From the IMG/VR virus record IMGVR_UViG_3300048586_000183, positions 1-39,185 of that record: 39,185 bases of DNA; one strand, written 5' to 3'. Every line of letters starts with the position of its first letter. Position 1 is the first letter of the stretch. This stretch comes from a virus. Below, piece by piece: positions 1 to 7,240 of the stretch. The notes beneath the pieces were generated by a model that saw only the letters and a program-made list of their open reading frames with translations, was not told where the DNA came from and searched no databases. Position numbers and translations under genes: made by a program.

Positions 1-127
1 CCGGACTCTTCCCGGGCCGGAGGATCGAACGGCTCCGGCTCGAGCTCGCCCGGTCCCTGATCGCCGTCGTCGGGCGCGGGCGGAGCGAAGTCGCCGGCGG
101 GCGGAGCGATGGTCTCGCCCGGATCGG
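1..127. repeat. Terminal direct repeat, left copy (assembly overlap of a circular genome)
   Basis: Bases 1-127 are identical to 39059-39185. The length of 127 equals a k-mer size commonly used by short-read assemblers, and a gene runs in frame across the joint. The simplest reading is a circular or circularly permuted molecule cut at an arbitrary point, not a physical terminal repeat. Confidence 0.95.
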
Positions 128-1022
128 GAGGTCCGTCGTCGCCGGGCCCGGGCTCCGGCTCCGGCTCCGGCTCCGGGAACGACGCCCGGTCGACGGGAGC
201 CGGGTCGAAGGTGGTCCCTCCGGCCGGGAGCGCGGGCGAGCCGCCGGCGTCGATCGCCGGACGTCCCTCGACGCCGACGAGCGCGGGCATCGTCGAGCCG
301 GACTCGAGCACGCCGAGCGAGTCGAGGACTGGGCCGAGCGTGCCGCGGAAGGTGATCGCCGGGACGTAGAAGGTCTTCTTCGGCGTGCCCGGTCGACGAG
401 CTCCCTCTCGAGGCTGAAGCCGGAGGTCGGCCGGGATCATCGTCCCGAGCCGGACCGCCGCCTCGACGAGCCCGGCCGCGCCGCCGAGCTCCGCGGCAGC
501 GTGGAAGCCGTGCGACTCGAGCCGCCAGATTCCGACGTCCGCGACGTCCGGGAGCATGAGCCGGACGCGGGTCGTCGGCTTGCACGCCTCGCCCTTCGCC
601 GCCTTCTCCTGCCGCTCCATCGGATCGGCCGGGCACGAGCACGGGCGGTCGACGAGGACTTGCCGCTCGCCGTCGCAACGCTTCGCGCATCCTCCGCCGG
701 TCCAGAGCTCGTACCACTGCTCGAAGAACTCGCCGGGCGGGATGATGACCGGGAGCGAGTCGACCTCGACGAAGACCTCGTACTCGTCGCCGCCGGTCCC
801 GTCGTTGTGCCACGGGCGGACCTCGCCGCCGAAGACCTCCGCGGCGTGCTCGATCAGGTGAGCCCACGGTGAGGTGAGCCGGAAGCGAGGGAGCTTCGAC
901 GGCCGGGTGACCGGCTGCCCCTTCTTCTTCCCGGACTGGTAGGTCTTGCCGGTCTCGATCTGCGCGCCGGTCCTGATCCGGCCGAGCTCGCGGAATCGCT
1001 TCTGAATGTCGACGATGGGCAC
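1..1022 (-). CDS. phiC31 gp3-like (recombination directionality factor-like) protein, N-terminal part
   Basis: This is the first 340 codons of a 529-residue protein that continues across the circular joint at 39058-38491. The GTG start at 1022 lies two bases after the previous stop and 8 nt after GGAGG. The N-terminus (MPIVDIQKRFRELGRIRTG), the central TSPWAHLIEHAAEVFGGEVRPW block, and Cys112, Cys116, Cys128, Cys130 and Cys147 followed by ACKPTTR match the Gp3-like family, whose phiC31 member is the recombination directionality factor of the serine integrase. Homologues also occur in phages without that integrase, where a DNA replication or recombination role is likely. The Cys set probably binds zinc. 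Residues about 282-340 form an acidic, proline-rich linker. No integrase is encoded here, so a directionality role is doubtful. Confidence 0.8.
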   Translation of the reverse strand, partial: MPIVDIQKRFRELGRIRTGAQIETGKTYQSGKKKGQPVTRPSKLPRFRLTSPWAHLIEHAAEVFGGEVRPWHNDGTGGDEYEVFVEVDSLPVIIPPGEFFEQWYELWTGGGCAKRCDGERQVLVDRPCSCPADPMERQEKAAKGEACKPTTRVRLMLPDVADVGIWRLESHGFHAAAELGGAAGLVEAAVRLGTMIPADLRLQPREGARRPGTPKKTFYVPAITFRGTLGPVLDSLGVLESGSTMPALVGVEGRPAIDAGGSPALPAGGTTFDPAPVDRASFPEPEPEPEPGPGDDGPPDPGETIAPPAGDFAPPAPDDGDQGPGELEPEPFDPPAREES

Positions 1023-1024
1023 GA

Positions 1025-1420
1025 TCAGAACCTCCGGCCGAAGACGCGCTCGTGCTCGTCCGCGTGGTGGATCAGCGCCGCGGCCATCGCTCGAGCCTCG
1101 CCGGGCTCCGGGTGGAGGTCGATCGAGTCGACGAGCGACTCGAGCTCCTCGCGCAGAGCGCGGACCTCGTCGGCCAGCGCGAGCACGTCGGCCTCGGTCG
1201 TCCCGGAGGTGACCGCGGCGTCCGCCGGGTACTGCCCGAGGAGGAGGTCGACTCGAGCGGCCTCGTCCGTGTTCCGGCCGCGGTGGCGCGTCCGGAGCTC
1301 TCGAGGGTCGACGTCGATCGAGACGGCGATGCTCCCCTCGTCGTCGGTCTCGACGGTGAAGTCGATCGTCCTCCCGTCGGGCCGGCGGGAGCGGTAGGGG
1401 TCGAGCGGAACTCGGATCAT
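1025..1420 (-). CDS. Hypothetical early protein, 131 aa
   Basis: I do not recognise this protein. It has a beta-rich N-terminus (RTIDFTVETDDEGSIAVSID), then a charged helix with coiled-coil character (residues about 80-97), and ends in an IHHADEHERVF stretch. The ATG at 1420 is preceded by an ACCACGAAGGA leader used by several early genes. It sits two bases upstream of the gp3-like gene in the early operon. Codon use matches its neighbours. Confidence 0.7.
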   Translation of the reverse strand: MIRVPLDPYRSRRPDGRTIDFTVETDDEGSIAVSIDVDPRELRTRHRGRNTDEAARVDLLLGQYPADAAVTSGTTEADVLALADEVRALREELESLVDSIDLHPEPGEARAMAAALIHHADEHERVFGRRF

Positions 1421-1423
1421 GGT

Positions 1424-1678
1424 TCAGTCCTTCGTGGTGGTGGTGCTGGTGCTGGTCTTCATGAGCTCGTAGAGCCAGAGCTCCTCGCCGTTCACGACGG
1501 CGACGAGCCGGACGCGCCGGTAGCGGAGGATCGAGACGAGCGTCGAGCCCGGCTTCGGAGGGAGGAGCGGATCGCCGGGAGCGAGGAGGAGCGGAGCCGG
1601 GAGCCCGTCGGGCCCGGACGGGACCATGTGCTCGAGCCCGTCGAGCCGCCCGCCGTAGAGGACCGCTCGAGCGCTCAC
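1424..1678 (-). CDS. Hypothetical early protein, 84 aa
   Basis: The GTG start at 1678 overlaps the stop of the nuclease gene (GTGA), the dominant spacing in this operon. The protein begins SARAVLYGGRLDGLEHMVPS, has a probable beta-barrel core (TLVSILRYRRVRLVAVV) and ends in a Thr/Ser run (KTSTSTTTTKD). That tail is encoded by DNA that also carries the Shine-Dalgarno leader of the next gene. I do not recognise a family. A small SH3-like barrel is possible but unproven. Confidence 0.65.
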   Translation of the reverse strand: MSARAVLYGGRLDGLEHMVPSGPDGLPAPLLLAPGDPLLPPKPGSTLVSILRYRRVRLVAVVNGEELWLYELMKTSTSTTTTKD

Positions 1679-2772
1679 GACGAGCTCCTCGAGCCCGCCG
1701 CCTTCTTCGCCGGAGCCTTCTTCGCCGCGGCCTTCTTCGCCGGAGCCTTCTTCGCCGGCCGCTTCGCCGGGACGGGCGGAGCGGTCTCGTCGACCACGGG
1801 CTCGCCGCCGGCCGGAGCCGTGCTCGAGGTGGCGGTCGTCTCCGGGATCGGCTTCGGGTCCGGCTGAAGCGGAGTCCCGAGGACCTCCTTCGAGACGACC
1901 TCCCGCCAGCGGAAGACCTCCCGGACGAAGAGGAACGACCGGAAGACCGAGTCGTCGAAGGACTGCCCCTCCGGGATCAGCCGCGGGTCCGGGCCGATGT
2001 TCACGGGCACCAGCCGCCAGCCCGACGCGTTCACGTGAAGGACTGCCGCGCCGTCGAGGAGCGGGAGCGGGTGCTCCTGCCCGTTCACCGCGCCGACGAA
2101 CTCCGCCCGCCCGTACGCCGCAAGCTGAAGCGCGACCTCCGGGTAGACGCCCTTCCCCTCGGCCACGTCGCCGCCGGTCTTCGTGTCGAGGATCAGGGTC
2201 ACGACGTCGCGGTCGTCGCGCGGCTCCCACGGGACCATGAGCTCGTTCCCGTGAGCGAGCTCGAGGAGGAGCCCGTACGGGACCTCGACCACGGCGTCGA
2301 GCGTGCCGGCGTACTTGTGCCGGCGGTTGTAGACGCTCGCTTCGGTGAGGAGGTAGCGCGGCCGGAGGGTCTCGACGAAGTCGAAGAAGTGCCCGATCGC
2401 CTTCGCCTCCTCGTCCGAGAACTCGTCCCGGCGGACCGGCGTCTGAAGGACGATCGCCTCGGTCGCGGCGTGGATCGCCTTCCCGTAGTTGGCGCGCTCG
2501 TTCGTGAAGCGGAGCGGCTCCTTCTTCAGCCACTCGACCGCCTCCGGCCGGGTCATCGTGAGCCACGTCGACTTCCGATCGAACGCGAACTCCGCGACGA
2601 CCTTCGCGGCCCAGAACTTGAGCGCGTCCTTCGGGAGCGCGCCGAGGATCGTCGTCACGGACCAGTAGCGCTCGCCGCGGCCCCACGTGTAGAAGCGGGA
2701 GCCGGACCTCGAGGTCGTCGCGTTCGCCGGCGAGAAGAGCGAGAAGAGCAGAAGGAGGAGCGCCGCGATCAT
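1675..2772 (-). CDS. RecB/Cas4-like PD-(D/E)XK exonuclease with Lys/Ala-rich tail
   Basis: This is a metal-dependent DNA nuclease of the RecB-like PD-(D/E)XK class, expected to act in phage recombination or end processing. The visible motifs are GKAIH (His101), Glu144 in LLTEASV, Asp159 in GTLDA, Asp196-x-Lys198 in ILDTKTG and QLAAY (Gln216, Tyr220), in the usual order for Cas4/RecB-like exonucleases. The ATG at 2772 overlaps the previous stop (ATGA). The first 18 residues are very hydrophobic and resemble a signal peptide, which is odd for a DNA enzyme; no good internal Met start is seen. The C-terminus (about 335-360) is an AKKAP/AKKAA repeat like histone H1 or bacterial Hc1 tails and probably binds DNA nonspecifically. 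A gp3-like protein and a RuvC-like enzyme are in the same operon. Confidence 0.85.
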   Translation of the reverse strand: MIAALLLLLFSLFSPANATTSRSGSRFYTWGRGERYWSVTTILGALPKDALKFWAAKVVAEFAFDRKSTWLTMTRPEAVEWLKKEPLRFTNERANYGKAIHAATEAIVLQTPVRRDEFSDEEAKAIGHFFDFVETLRPRYLLTEASVYNRRHKYAGTLDAVVEVPYGLLLELAHGNELMVPWEPRDDRDVVTLILDTKTGGDVAEGKGVYPEVALQLAAYGRAEFVGAVNGQEHPLPLLDGAAVLHVNASGWRLVPVNIGPDPRLIPEGQSFDDSVFRSFLFVREVFRWREVVSKEVLGTPLQPDPKPIPETTATSSTAPAGGEPVVDETAPPVPAKRPAKKAPAKKAAAKKAPAKKAAGSRSSS

Positions 2773-3044
2773 GCGAGCCTCCCGGACGTCGGGACGTAGA
2801 CCGCGATCCCGTCCTTCCGAGCGACGAGGATCGGGTCGACCTCCTCGAGCTTGTACTTCGACGCCTTCGCCCGGGCACCGCGCCCGGACTGCTCCTCCTC
2901 GAAGCCGGCGTCGAGGAGCTCGTTCGCCTCGTCCGCCAGCACGTCGAGGAGCCGGACGAGCGTCGGAGTCAGCCGTGCGCCGTCGTGGATCGTGAGGAGC
3001 CGACGTCGCCCGTCGACGATGTTCTTCTTCGGGTCGCTAGGCAT
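2769..3044 (-). CDS. Hypothetical early protein, 91 aa
   Basis: The start MPSDPKKNIVDGRRR at 3044 was chosen because it follows the stop of the upstream gene by two bases; in-frame extensions upstream are Arg-rich and lie inside the neighbour. The protein has a basic N-terminus, a leucine-rich helix (RLLDVLADEANELLDAGF) and a C-terminus of short strands. I do not recognise a family. It is co-transcribed with the nuclease, whose ATG overlaps its stop. Confidence 0.65.
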   Translation of the reverse strand: MPSDPKKNIVDGRRRLLTIHDGARLTPTLVRLLDVLADEANELLDAGFEEEQSGRGARAKASKYKLEEVDPILVARKDGIAVYVPTSGRLA

Positions 3045-3046
3045 CG

Positions 3047-4291
3047 TCAGAACTCCTCGCCGGTCGGCTCGAGGTCCGCGTCGTCCGGGACGTCGAGGTC
3101 GTCGGAGAGCTCCGGCGCGCCGTCGTCGACGGAGACGAAGAGCTCGCCGGCCCGCTTCTCGAGAGCGTCGAGCGCTCCCTTCCGCGGCTTCAGCCCACGG
3201 CCGCGCCCGTCCTCCTCGGCCGCGAGCCAGCGGAGCACGGTCTCCCGGTCGGAGGTCTCCTTGAGCCACGCCTTCAGGTCCGAGACGTCCCGGTCGACGG
3301 CGAGACAGTCGTCCGGCCCGTAGGCGACGACGGGAGCGGTCTCGACCTCGAGCTCGTCGTCGGGACGGTCTCCCTCGAAGGGTCCGTCCGGATCGGGCTC
3401 GCCCGGCTGAACGAGGTCCTCGTTCGCCTCCGGCGGATCGCCGGCGAGCCCGAGGTCTTCCATCGTCTGCCGGTCGGCGCGAGCCTCGGCCTCGAAGCGG
3501 TCCCGGAGCTCCTCGAAGCGGACGGTCTCCTCGTCCGTGAGCTCGTCGCCGTCCGCCTTCGTCCGGAGGAGCTCGAACTCCTCGAGCTCCGCCTCGCGCG
3601 CCTCGTCGGTCTCGGCCGCGTGCTCAAGCGCGAGGAGCCGCTCGTTCTCCCGCTCCGGAGTCCACTTGTCGAGCGTCTCGCCCGTCGTCGCGTCGAGGAG
3701 CTCGACGACCTGCGCCGTGTCGCCGGCCTTCGTCGAGCCCGGACGACGCATCGTCCCGCCGATCGGCGCGCGGGACTGCCCGGTCCCGGCCCAATCGTCC
3801 GGCCAGAGCCCGCGGCTCCCGTCGGAGAAGACGAGGACGACGTGATCGAAGCGCTCGTCGTCGAGAGCGGTCGACGGGTCCTCGCGCAGCGCGGCGAGCT
3901 CGGTCGGCGTGATCGCCACGCCCGCCGCGTCGACGGCGACCTCGAGCCCCTCGCCGGCGGTCTCGTCTCCGAGGGTCAGCGGGTCCTCGCCGGCCGCGCT
4001 CCGGTACGCCTGCCGGAGCGCCGCGAGGAGCCGCTTCCCGGGAGCGTCGTCGAGCTCGAACAGGTCGAGCACCTTCAGCGCCTCCGTGTAGAGCACGCCG
4101 TCGTCGGTGACCTCGTGCCCGGACTTCTTCACGTTCGCCTCGACGAAGAGGAACACGCGCTCTCCGAGCTCGTGAACCTTCGTGATCCGGTTCCCCGCGC
4201 CCGAGAGCGCGGTCTTCATGCCGGACGGCGTGCGCCCGTCGCGGGTCGGAGGGAGCACAAGCGCTCCCTGATTCGGGTCGGACTTGGTCAT
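3047..4291 (-). CDS. Hypothetical acidic early protein, 414 aa
   Basis: I do not recognise this protein. The N-terminal third (to about residue 175) looks globular (KVHELGERVFLFVEANVKKSG, then VVLVFSDGSRGLWPDDWAG). Residues about 215-280 are a highly charged helical segment, probably coiled coil. An acidic, proline-rich linker follows, and residues about 325-385 form a second small helical domain (DVSDLKAWLKETSDRETVLRWLAAEE). The ATG at 4291 is preceded by ACCACGAAGGA. It is the second gene of the early operon. A replication or host-interaction role would be a guess. Confidence 0.75.
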   Translation of the reverse strand: MTKSDPNQGALVLPPTRDGRTPSGMKTALSGAGNRITKVHELGERVFLFVEANVKKSGHEVTDDGVLYTEALKVLDLFELDDAPGKRLLAALRQAYRSAAGEDPLTLGDETAGEGLEVAVDAAGVAITPTELAALREDPSTALDDERFDHVVLVFSDGSRGLWPDDWAGTGQSRAPIGGTMRRPGSTKAGDTAQVVELLDATTGETLDKWTPERENERLLALEHAAETDEAREAELEEFELLRTKADGDELTDEETVRFEELRDRFEAEARADRQTMEDLGLAGDPPEANEDLVQPGEPDPDGPFEGDRPDDELEVETAPVVAYGPDDCLAVDRDVSDLKAWLKETSDRETVLRWLAAEEDGRGRGLKPRKGALDALEKRAGELFVSVDDGAPELSDDLDVPDDADLEPTGEEF

Positions 4292-4316
4292 GGTGGGTTC
4301 CTTCGTGGTCGTCGGG

Positions 4317-4568
4317 TTACTTCGCGAGTTGCGAGACGCGCTGAGGTGAGACGCCGAGCAAGCGCCCGACGTCCTTCCGCTCCCAGCCGGTCTCCTCGAG
4401 GTCGTCGATCGTCAGCTTCCGTAGCTGCCGGAGACGACGCTCGAGCTCGACGACCTCGTCGAGCCGATCCCGCAATGCGAGGAGTCGGTCCGCTAGGTCG
4501 TCGATCGCGACGACGTCCGCGAAGAGGAGCTTCTCGAGCTCTGCTTCCCGGTTCAGGTTCTCGGCCAT
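4317..4568 (-). CDS. Small helix-turn-helix DNA-binding protein, 83 aa
   Basis: This is the first gene of the early operon. The N-terminal two thirds are charged coiled-coil-like helix (EVVELERRLRQLRKL). The C-terminus carries a clear helix-turn-helix: GWERKDVGRLLGVSPQRVSQL, residues about 61-81, as in sigma-70 region 4-like or plasmid DNA-binding proteins. GAAGGAACCTCCG precedes the ATG. A TACGGT box with an upstream TTTCAC lies about 40 nt before the start. Its place at the head of the operon fits an early transcriptional regulator, but this is inferred. Confidence 0.75.
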   Translation of the reverse strand: MAENLNREAELEKLLFADVVAIDDLADRLLALRDRLDEVVELERRLRQLRKLTIDDLEETGWERKDVGRLLGVSPQRVSQLAK

Positions 4569-4608
4569 CGGAGGTTCCTTCGGTCGCTGCTGGTCGTCGC
4601 GGTGCGAG

Positions 4609-4637
4609 ACCGTAGCGCGATCCGAGACCTCGTGAAA
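4609..4637 (-). promoter_or_regulatory. Putative early promoter
   Basis: Read on the minus strand, TTTCAC (4637-4632) is followed 17 bases later by TACGGT (4614-4609), which fits the actinobacterial TANNNT -10 type. The core GCTACGGTC is shared with boxes upstream of the genes at 7198 and 7918. It would drive the early operon with a leader of about 35 nt. Putative only; no transcript data. Confidence 0.5.
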
Positions 4638-4721
4638 GGACCGGGTTTCGTTTCGTGCCGATCTAAGCGGTCGCGTCTCGAGGACGCACGACGGGAGCGA
4701 GGAGCCCTGAACGGCCGAGAC

Positions 4722-4742
4722 GCCCGGAATCTGCCCGGAATC
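4722..4742. repeat. Tandem decamer in the late/early intergenic region
   Basis: GCCCGGAATC occurs at 4722-4731 and again at 4733-4742, an 11-bp spacing equal to about one helical turn. It lies in the 276-bp gene-free stretch 4569-4844, between the hairpin after the holin gene and the early promoter box. It could be an operator or an initiation-protein site. Only two copies were seen. Confidence 0.4.
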
Positions 4743-4757
4743 CGGTCCCAGAACGAC

Positions 4758-4791
4758 CGGAGCCGCTCCCCGGTGACGAGGAGCGGCTCCG
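4758..4791 (-). terminator. Hairpin after the lysis genes (probable late terminator)
   Basis: CGGAGCCGCTCC (4758-4769) pairs perfectly with GGAGCGGCTCCG (4780-4791) around a 10-nt loop. It lies 54 bases after the stop of the holin gene. There is no clear T tract, as is common for actinobacterial terminators. It separates the late arm from the early promoter. Confidence 0.7.
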
Positions 4792-4844
4792 ATGGCGGTC
4801 TTCCCGGGCCGGCGACTGCCCGAGCTCCCGCTCGAGCGACGAGC

Positions 4845-5267
4845 CTACGCGGCCGGGTCGAGGTGAGCCGGGAGCGCCGCGGCCGAGCCCCTGCGCCCGA
4901 CGAAGCCGGCGACGAAGCCCTTCAGCACGGCGAGCCCGGCCGGGACCGCGGCGACCGCCGCGGCCGAGAGCGCCGAGACCGAGAGCACGGGAGCGGCGAG
5001 GAGGAGCCCGATCAGCGAGACGACGTACGCGACGCCGGCGCGCTCGAGGACGTCGACGTAGACGTTCGGCGCGCGGGTCCCGGTCCCGGAGAGCTCGAGG
5101 AGGAGGTTCTTCACGAGCGACAGGACCGCCGGGATCGCGCCGAGCGCCGCCGCGCCGATCACGGAGACGTCGAGCGTCTCGGCCATGAGGAGGAAGCCGA
5201 GGAACGACTCGAGGTACTGCGCGGTCGCCCGCTCGGCCAGATCAGCGAGGAAGGTCTTCGTCAGCAT
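4845..5267 (-). CDS. Putative r1t-type holin with duplicated domain, 140 aa
   Basis: This membrane protein has two similar halves. Each has an amphipathic start (LAERATAQYLESFLGFLL; then LERAGVAYVVSLIGLLL), a short L/V-S turn, and a second hydrophobic helix ending in a lysine (AAALGAIPAVLSLVK; then AAAVAAVPAGLAVLK). Each half matches the two-helix pattern of the r1t-like holins that accompany amidase lysins in actinophages, so this looks like a fused tandem duplication with about four membrane segments. It is the last gene of the late arm and is followed by a hairpin. Holin function is inferred from topology and position. Confidence 0.7.
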   Translation of the reverse strand: MLTKTFLADLAERATAQYLESFLGFLLMAETLDVSVIGAAALGAIPAVLSLVKNLLLELSGTGTRAPNVYVDVLERAGVAYVVSLIGLLLAAPVLSVSALSAAAVAAVPAGLAVLKGFVAGFVGRRGSAAALPAHLDPAA

Positions 5268-5277
5268 GAGCTCGACG

Positions 5278-5670
5278 CTACGGGTTCCGGGCGCGGCAGA
5301 CGCGGAGGAACGCGGCCGGGTCCTTCCGTGCTTGCCGGTTCAGGTCCTCGAACGCTTCGACGTCGGACTTGATCGCGGCGAACTCGTCGACCGCCTCGAC
5401 GAACGCCGGCGACTCGAGCTCCCCTCGAGCGACGAGCTCGAGGACGATCTTCTCCTTCTCCCTCGAGCGCTCGGCCGGAGCGTCGACGTACTCGAGCCGG
5501 AAGCCGGTCAGACAGCGGGAGACCTCGTCGCTCTGCTCCTGCGCGGTCTTCGCCGCGGCGTCCTTCTCGCTCGCGCGCCACTGCGCCAGCGCCGACGAGA
5601 CGCCGGCGAGGATGACGAACGCGAGCACGACGTAGAGCGCGATCCGCGCCCGGGTGCTACTCGTGGGCAT
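5278..5670 (-). CDS. Single-pass membrane protein of the lysis cassette, 130 aa
   Basis: The start MPTSSTRARIALYVV at 5670 follows GAGGAAGGACCTCCCT. A longer in-frame start at 5796 would overlap the neighbour heavily and encode an implausible basic segment. Residues 9-29 form one membrane helix with a basic N-terminal flank, giving an N-in, C-out topology. The outer part (about 100 residues) is charged and helical, with two cysteines (Cys52, Cys126) that could pair outside the cell. It lies between two other membrane proteins downstream of the amidase. A spanin-like or lysis-regulator role is possible; I do not recognise a family. Confidence 0.7.
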   Translation of the reverse strand: MPTSSTRARIALYVVLAFVILAGVSSALAQWRASEKDAAAKTAQEQSDEVSRCLTGFRLEYVDAPAERSREKEKIVLELVARGELESPAFVEAVDEFAAIKSDVEAFEDLNRQARKDPAAFLRVCRARNP

Positions 5671-5938
5671 AGGGAGGTCCTTCCTCTTCGGTCGTGATCC
5701 CTCGGAGCCCGAGGAGGTACCGAAGGTGAGCTTCGCGCCCCTCGGCTGCCTGCCGCCGGGTCCGCTCCTGATCGGCGGTCCGCTCGGCCGCTTCACGCTT
5801 CGCCCGCTCCTCCGCGAGCTCGCGGCGGTAGAGCTCGACGAAGTCCCGTTGGAACCAGCGGAAGAGGAGGACGACGACCCAGACGCCCGCGAAGGTTCCG
5901 AGCAGAGTCAGGACGGGCCCGACCGGCGAGACGTCCAC
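5657..5938 (-). CDS. Small membrane protein with coiled coil, 93 aa
   Basis: The GTG start at 5938 lies three bases after the upstream stop. Residues about 8-26 (VLTLLGTFAGVWVVVLLF) form one membrane helix. Residues about 30-75 are a highly charged Glu/Arg coiled coil. This layout is common among small phage lysis accessory proteins and type III-like holin candidates. Function is inferred from position between the amidase and the r1t-like holin. Confidence 0.7.
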   Translation of the reverse strand: MDVSPVGPVLTLLGTFAGVWVVVLLFRWFQRDFVELYRRELAEERAKREAAERTADQERTRRQAAEGREAHLRYLLGLRGITTEEEGPPYAHE

Positions 5939-5941
5939 GGC

Positions 5942-6352
5942 CTACCGCCGGAGCGGCTGAAGTGCGTCCGCCGCCGTGAGGATGAGCGCGGCGAGGATGC
6001 CGGCGAGCCAGACGATCCCCCAGCGGACGAACGCAGAGAGCTCGTCTCGGAAGTCGAGGACCTCCGAGCCGATCACGAGGAGCGAGAGCGCCCGGCCCCA
6101 AGCGCAGAGCGTCAGGAGGACGAGCCACGTCCAGCGGAGCGCCTCGACGCGCCACTCGAACGCGTAGACGACGCCGGCGACGGTCGCGAGCACGAAGAGC
6201 GGGCGAGCGTCGAGACCACGGAGACCGAGGAGCAGAGGTCCGTCCGGGCCGAAGTCAGCGTCCGCCGCTTGGGAGAGGTGACCGGCGACGACGAGCGTCG
6301 CGAAGCGCGCGATCCATCCCGCCGTCCGCCCGGTCGCCCAACGGGCGCGCAC
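5942..6352 (-). CDS. Multi-pass membrane protein, putative holin, 136 aa
   Basis: The gene uses GTG and starts three bases after the amidase stop. It has about three to four hydrophobic segments (around residues 15-27, 51-66, 75-92 and 108-127) and a short basic tail ending ALQPLRR. The position directly after the amidase is the usual holin position in actinophages. With the r1t-like protein further on, this phage would have two holin candidates, one of which may be a pinholin or antiholin. Confidence 0.65.
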   Translation of the reverse strand: MRARWATGRTAGWIARFATLVVAGHLSQAADADFGPDGPLLLGLRGLDARPLFVLATVAGVVYAFEWRVEALRWTWLVLLTLCAWGRALSLLVIGSEVLDFRDELSAFVRWGIVWLAGILAALILTAADALQPLRR

Positions 6353-6355
6353 GCC

Positions 6356-7198
6356 CTAGTCCTTCGCGTCGGGTCCGCCGACCGGGTCGTGCTTGTGCGC
6401 GAGCTCGCGAAGCTGCCCCAGCGACTTCGGCTTCTCGACGCCGATCACGGTCAGCCCGACCGCGACGAGCCACCCGCGGAGGGAGCCGTAGTGCTTCCGT
6501 CCCTCGTCGACGTCGACCATGATCCCGCCGGCGAGGTTGTTCAGCCTCTCGTCGATCTGATCGAAGCGCTCTCGAGTCGCGTCGTCCATCGTGGTCTCCT
6601 CCGTGTTGGGCCCGGGCATCCCGAGCAGATCGTGAACGAGCTCGGCGTACCGAGCGAGGAAGCGCTCCCACGGGAAGCCCGCTCCCGGATCGGAGCGCCG
6701 GCCCGGGTCGAGCTCGGCGTGCGTGACGAAGCCCGGGACTCGCGCTCGAGCCTGCGCCGCCGTGATCCGGCGAGCCGGGATGACGATTCCGTTCCGGGCA
6801 TGCAACCAGCGCGCGTACCGTGCCGCGGCCTGCGCCGCCTGCTCGACGGCTCCGGCCCGCCACGCCGGCGGAGCGAACGGCCAGACGTCCGCCCGGGTCG
6901 CGACGGAGAGCCCGTACGAGTGGTGGTTCGTCCCGGTCCCGTCGTGCCACGCGGCGTCCTCGTAGCGAACGAGGTTGATCGAGGAGTCCGAGTCGACGAG
7001 GTCGTGATACGAGCCCGGCGTCGTGCGGATCGTCTCGTACCGTGCGACCGCCTCGGCTCCGCCGTCGAAGGCGACCTCGTCGGGCGTGTTCTCCGCCGTG
7101 TGCACGACGACGACGCCGGACGGCTCCTCCCGCCGCGGAGACGTGTAGCCCCTCGAGACCGGGTTCGGGTGGAGCCGGAGGTACGCGTCGGTCGCCAT
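6356..7198 (-). CDS. Endolysin, N-acetylmuramoyl-L-alanine amidase (amidase_2/PGRP fold)
   Basis: This enzyme cleaves the amide bond between N-acetylmuramic acid and L-alanine in peptidoglycan. The zinc ligands of the amidase_2 family are visible: His33 in VVVHTAE, His160 in FVTHAELDPGRRSDPG and Asp170. The acidic and aromatic residues of the active site lie near 55-64 (YETIRTTPGSYH). The catalytic domain ends near residue 190. A coiled segment (residues 205-225) and a C-terminal region without a recognised wall-binding repeat follow. The four membrane proteins downstream complete the lysis module. A TACGGT box 8 nt upstream of the ATG and a palindrome after the previous gene suggest its own promoter. 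Confidence 0.9.
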   Translation of the reverse strand: MATDAYLRLHPNPVSRGYTSPRREEPSGVVVVHTAENTPDEVAFDGGAEAVARYETIRTTPGSYHDLVDSDSSINLVRYEDAAWHDGTGTNHHSYGLSVATRADVWPFAPPAWRAGAVEQAAQAAARYARWLHARNGIVIPARRITAAQARARVPGFVTHAELDPGRRSDPGAGFPWERFLARYAELVHDLLGMPGPNTEETTMDDATRERFDQIDERLNNLAGGIMVDVDEGRKHYGSLRGWLVAVGLTVIGVEKPKSLGQLRELAHKHDPVGGPDAKD

Positions 7199-7206
7199 GC
7201 CCGACG

Positions 7207-7212
7207 ACCGTA
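7207..7212 (-). promoter_or_regulatory. Putative -10 box for a near-leaderless lysin transcript
   Basis: TACGGT on the minus strand ends 8 nt before the amidase ATG, in the context GCTACGGTCGTCGGGC-ATG. No Shine-Dalgarno sequence lies between it and the start. This fits actinobacterial leaderless transcripts, where a TANNNT box sits about 7 nt before the start codon. Confidence 0.5.
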
Positions 7213-7214
7213 GC

Positions 7215-7240
7215 GTTCCTCTTCGACGTCGACGAGGAAC
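7215..7240. terminator. 26-bp near-perfect palindrome between tail gene and lysin
   Basis: GTTCCTC (7215-7221) pairs with GAGGAAC (7234-7240). Between them TCGACGTCGA (7223-7232) is itself palindromic; one mismatch (7222/7233) breaks the arms. It begins directly after the stop codon of the upstream gene and ends two bases before the TACGGT box. It could be a terminator for the tail operon or an operator for the lysin promoter. Confidence 0.55.

Noticed and set aside
1-127. Physical direct terminal repeat of the virion DNA
   Set aside because: The length equals a common assembler k value, and it lies inside a coding region with no sign of a packaging site. Cannot be fully excluded without coverage data.
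1690-1760. Possible microsatellite or CRISPR-like repeat
   Set aside because: The repeats are in-frame Lys/Ala/Pro codons of the nuclease tail, without spacers.
1424-2878. 484-codon minus-strand frame overlapping the nuclease
   Set aside because: Only its last 84 codons (from GTG 1678) look coding; the rest is an Arg-rich shadow of the nuclease gene.
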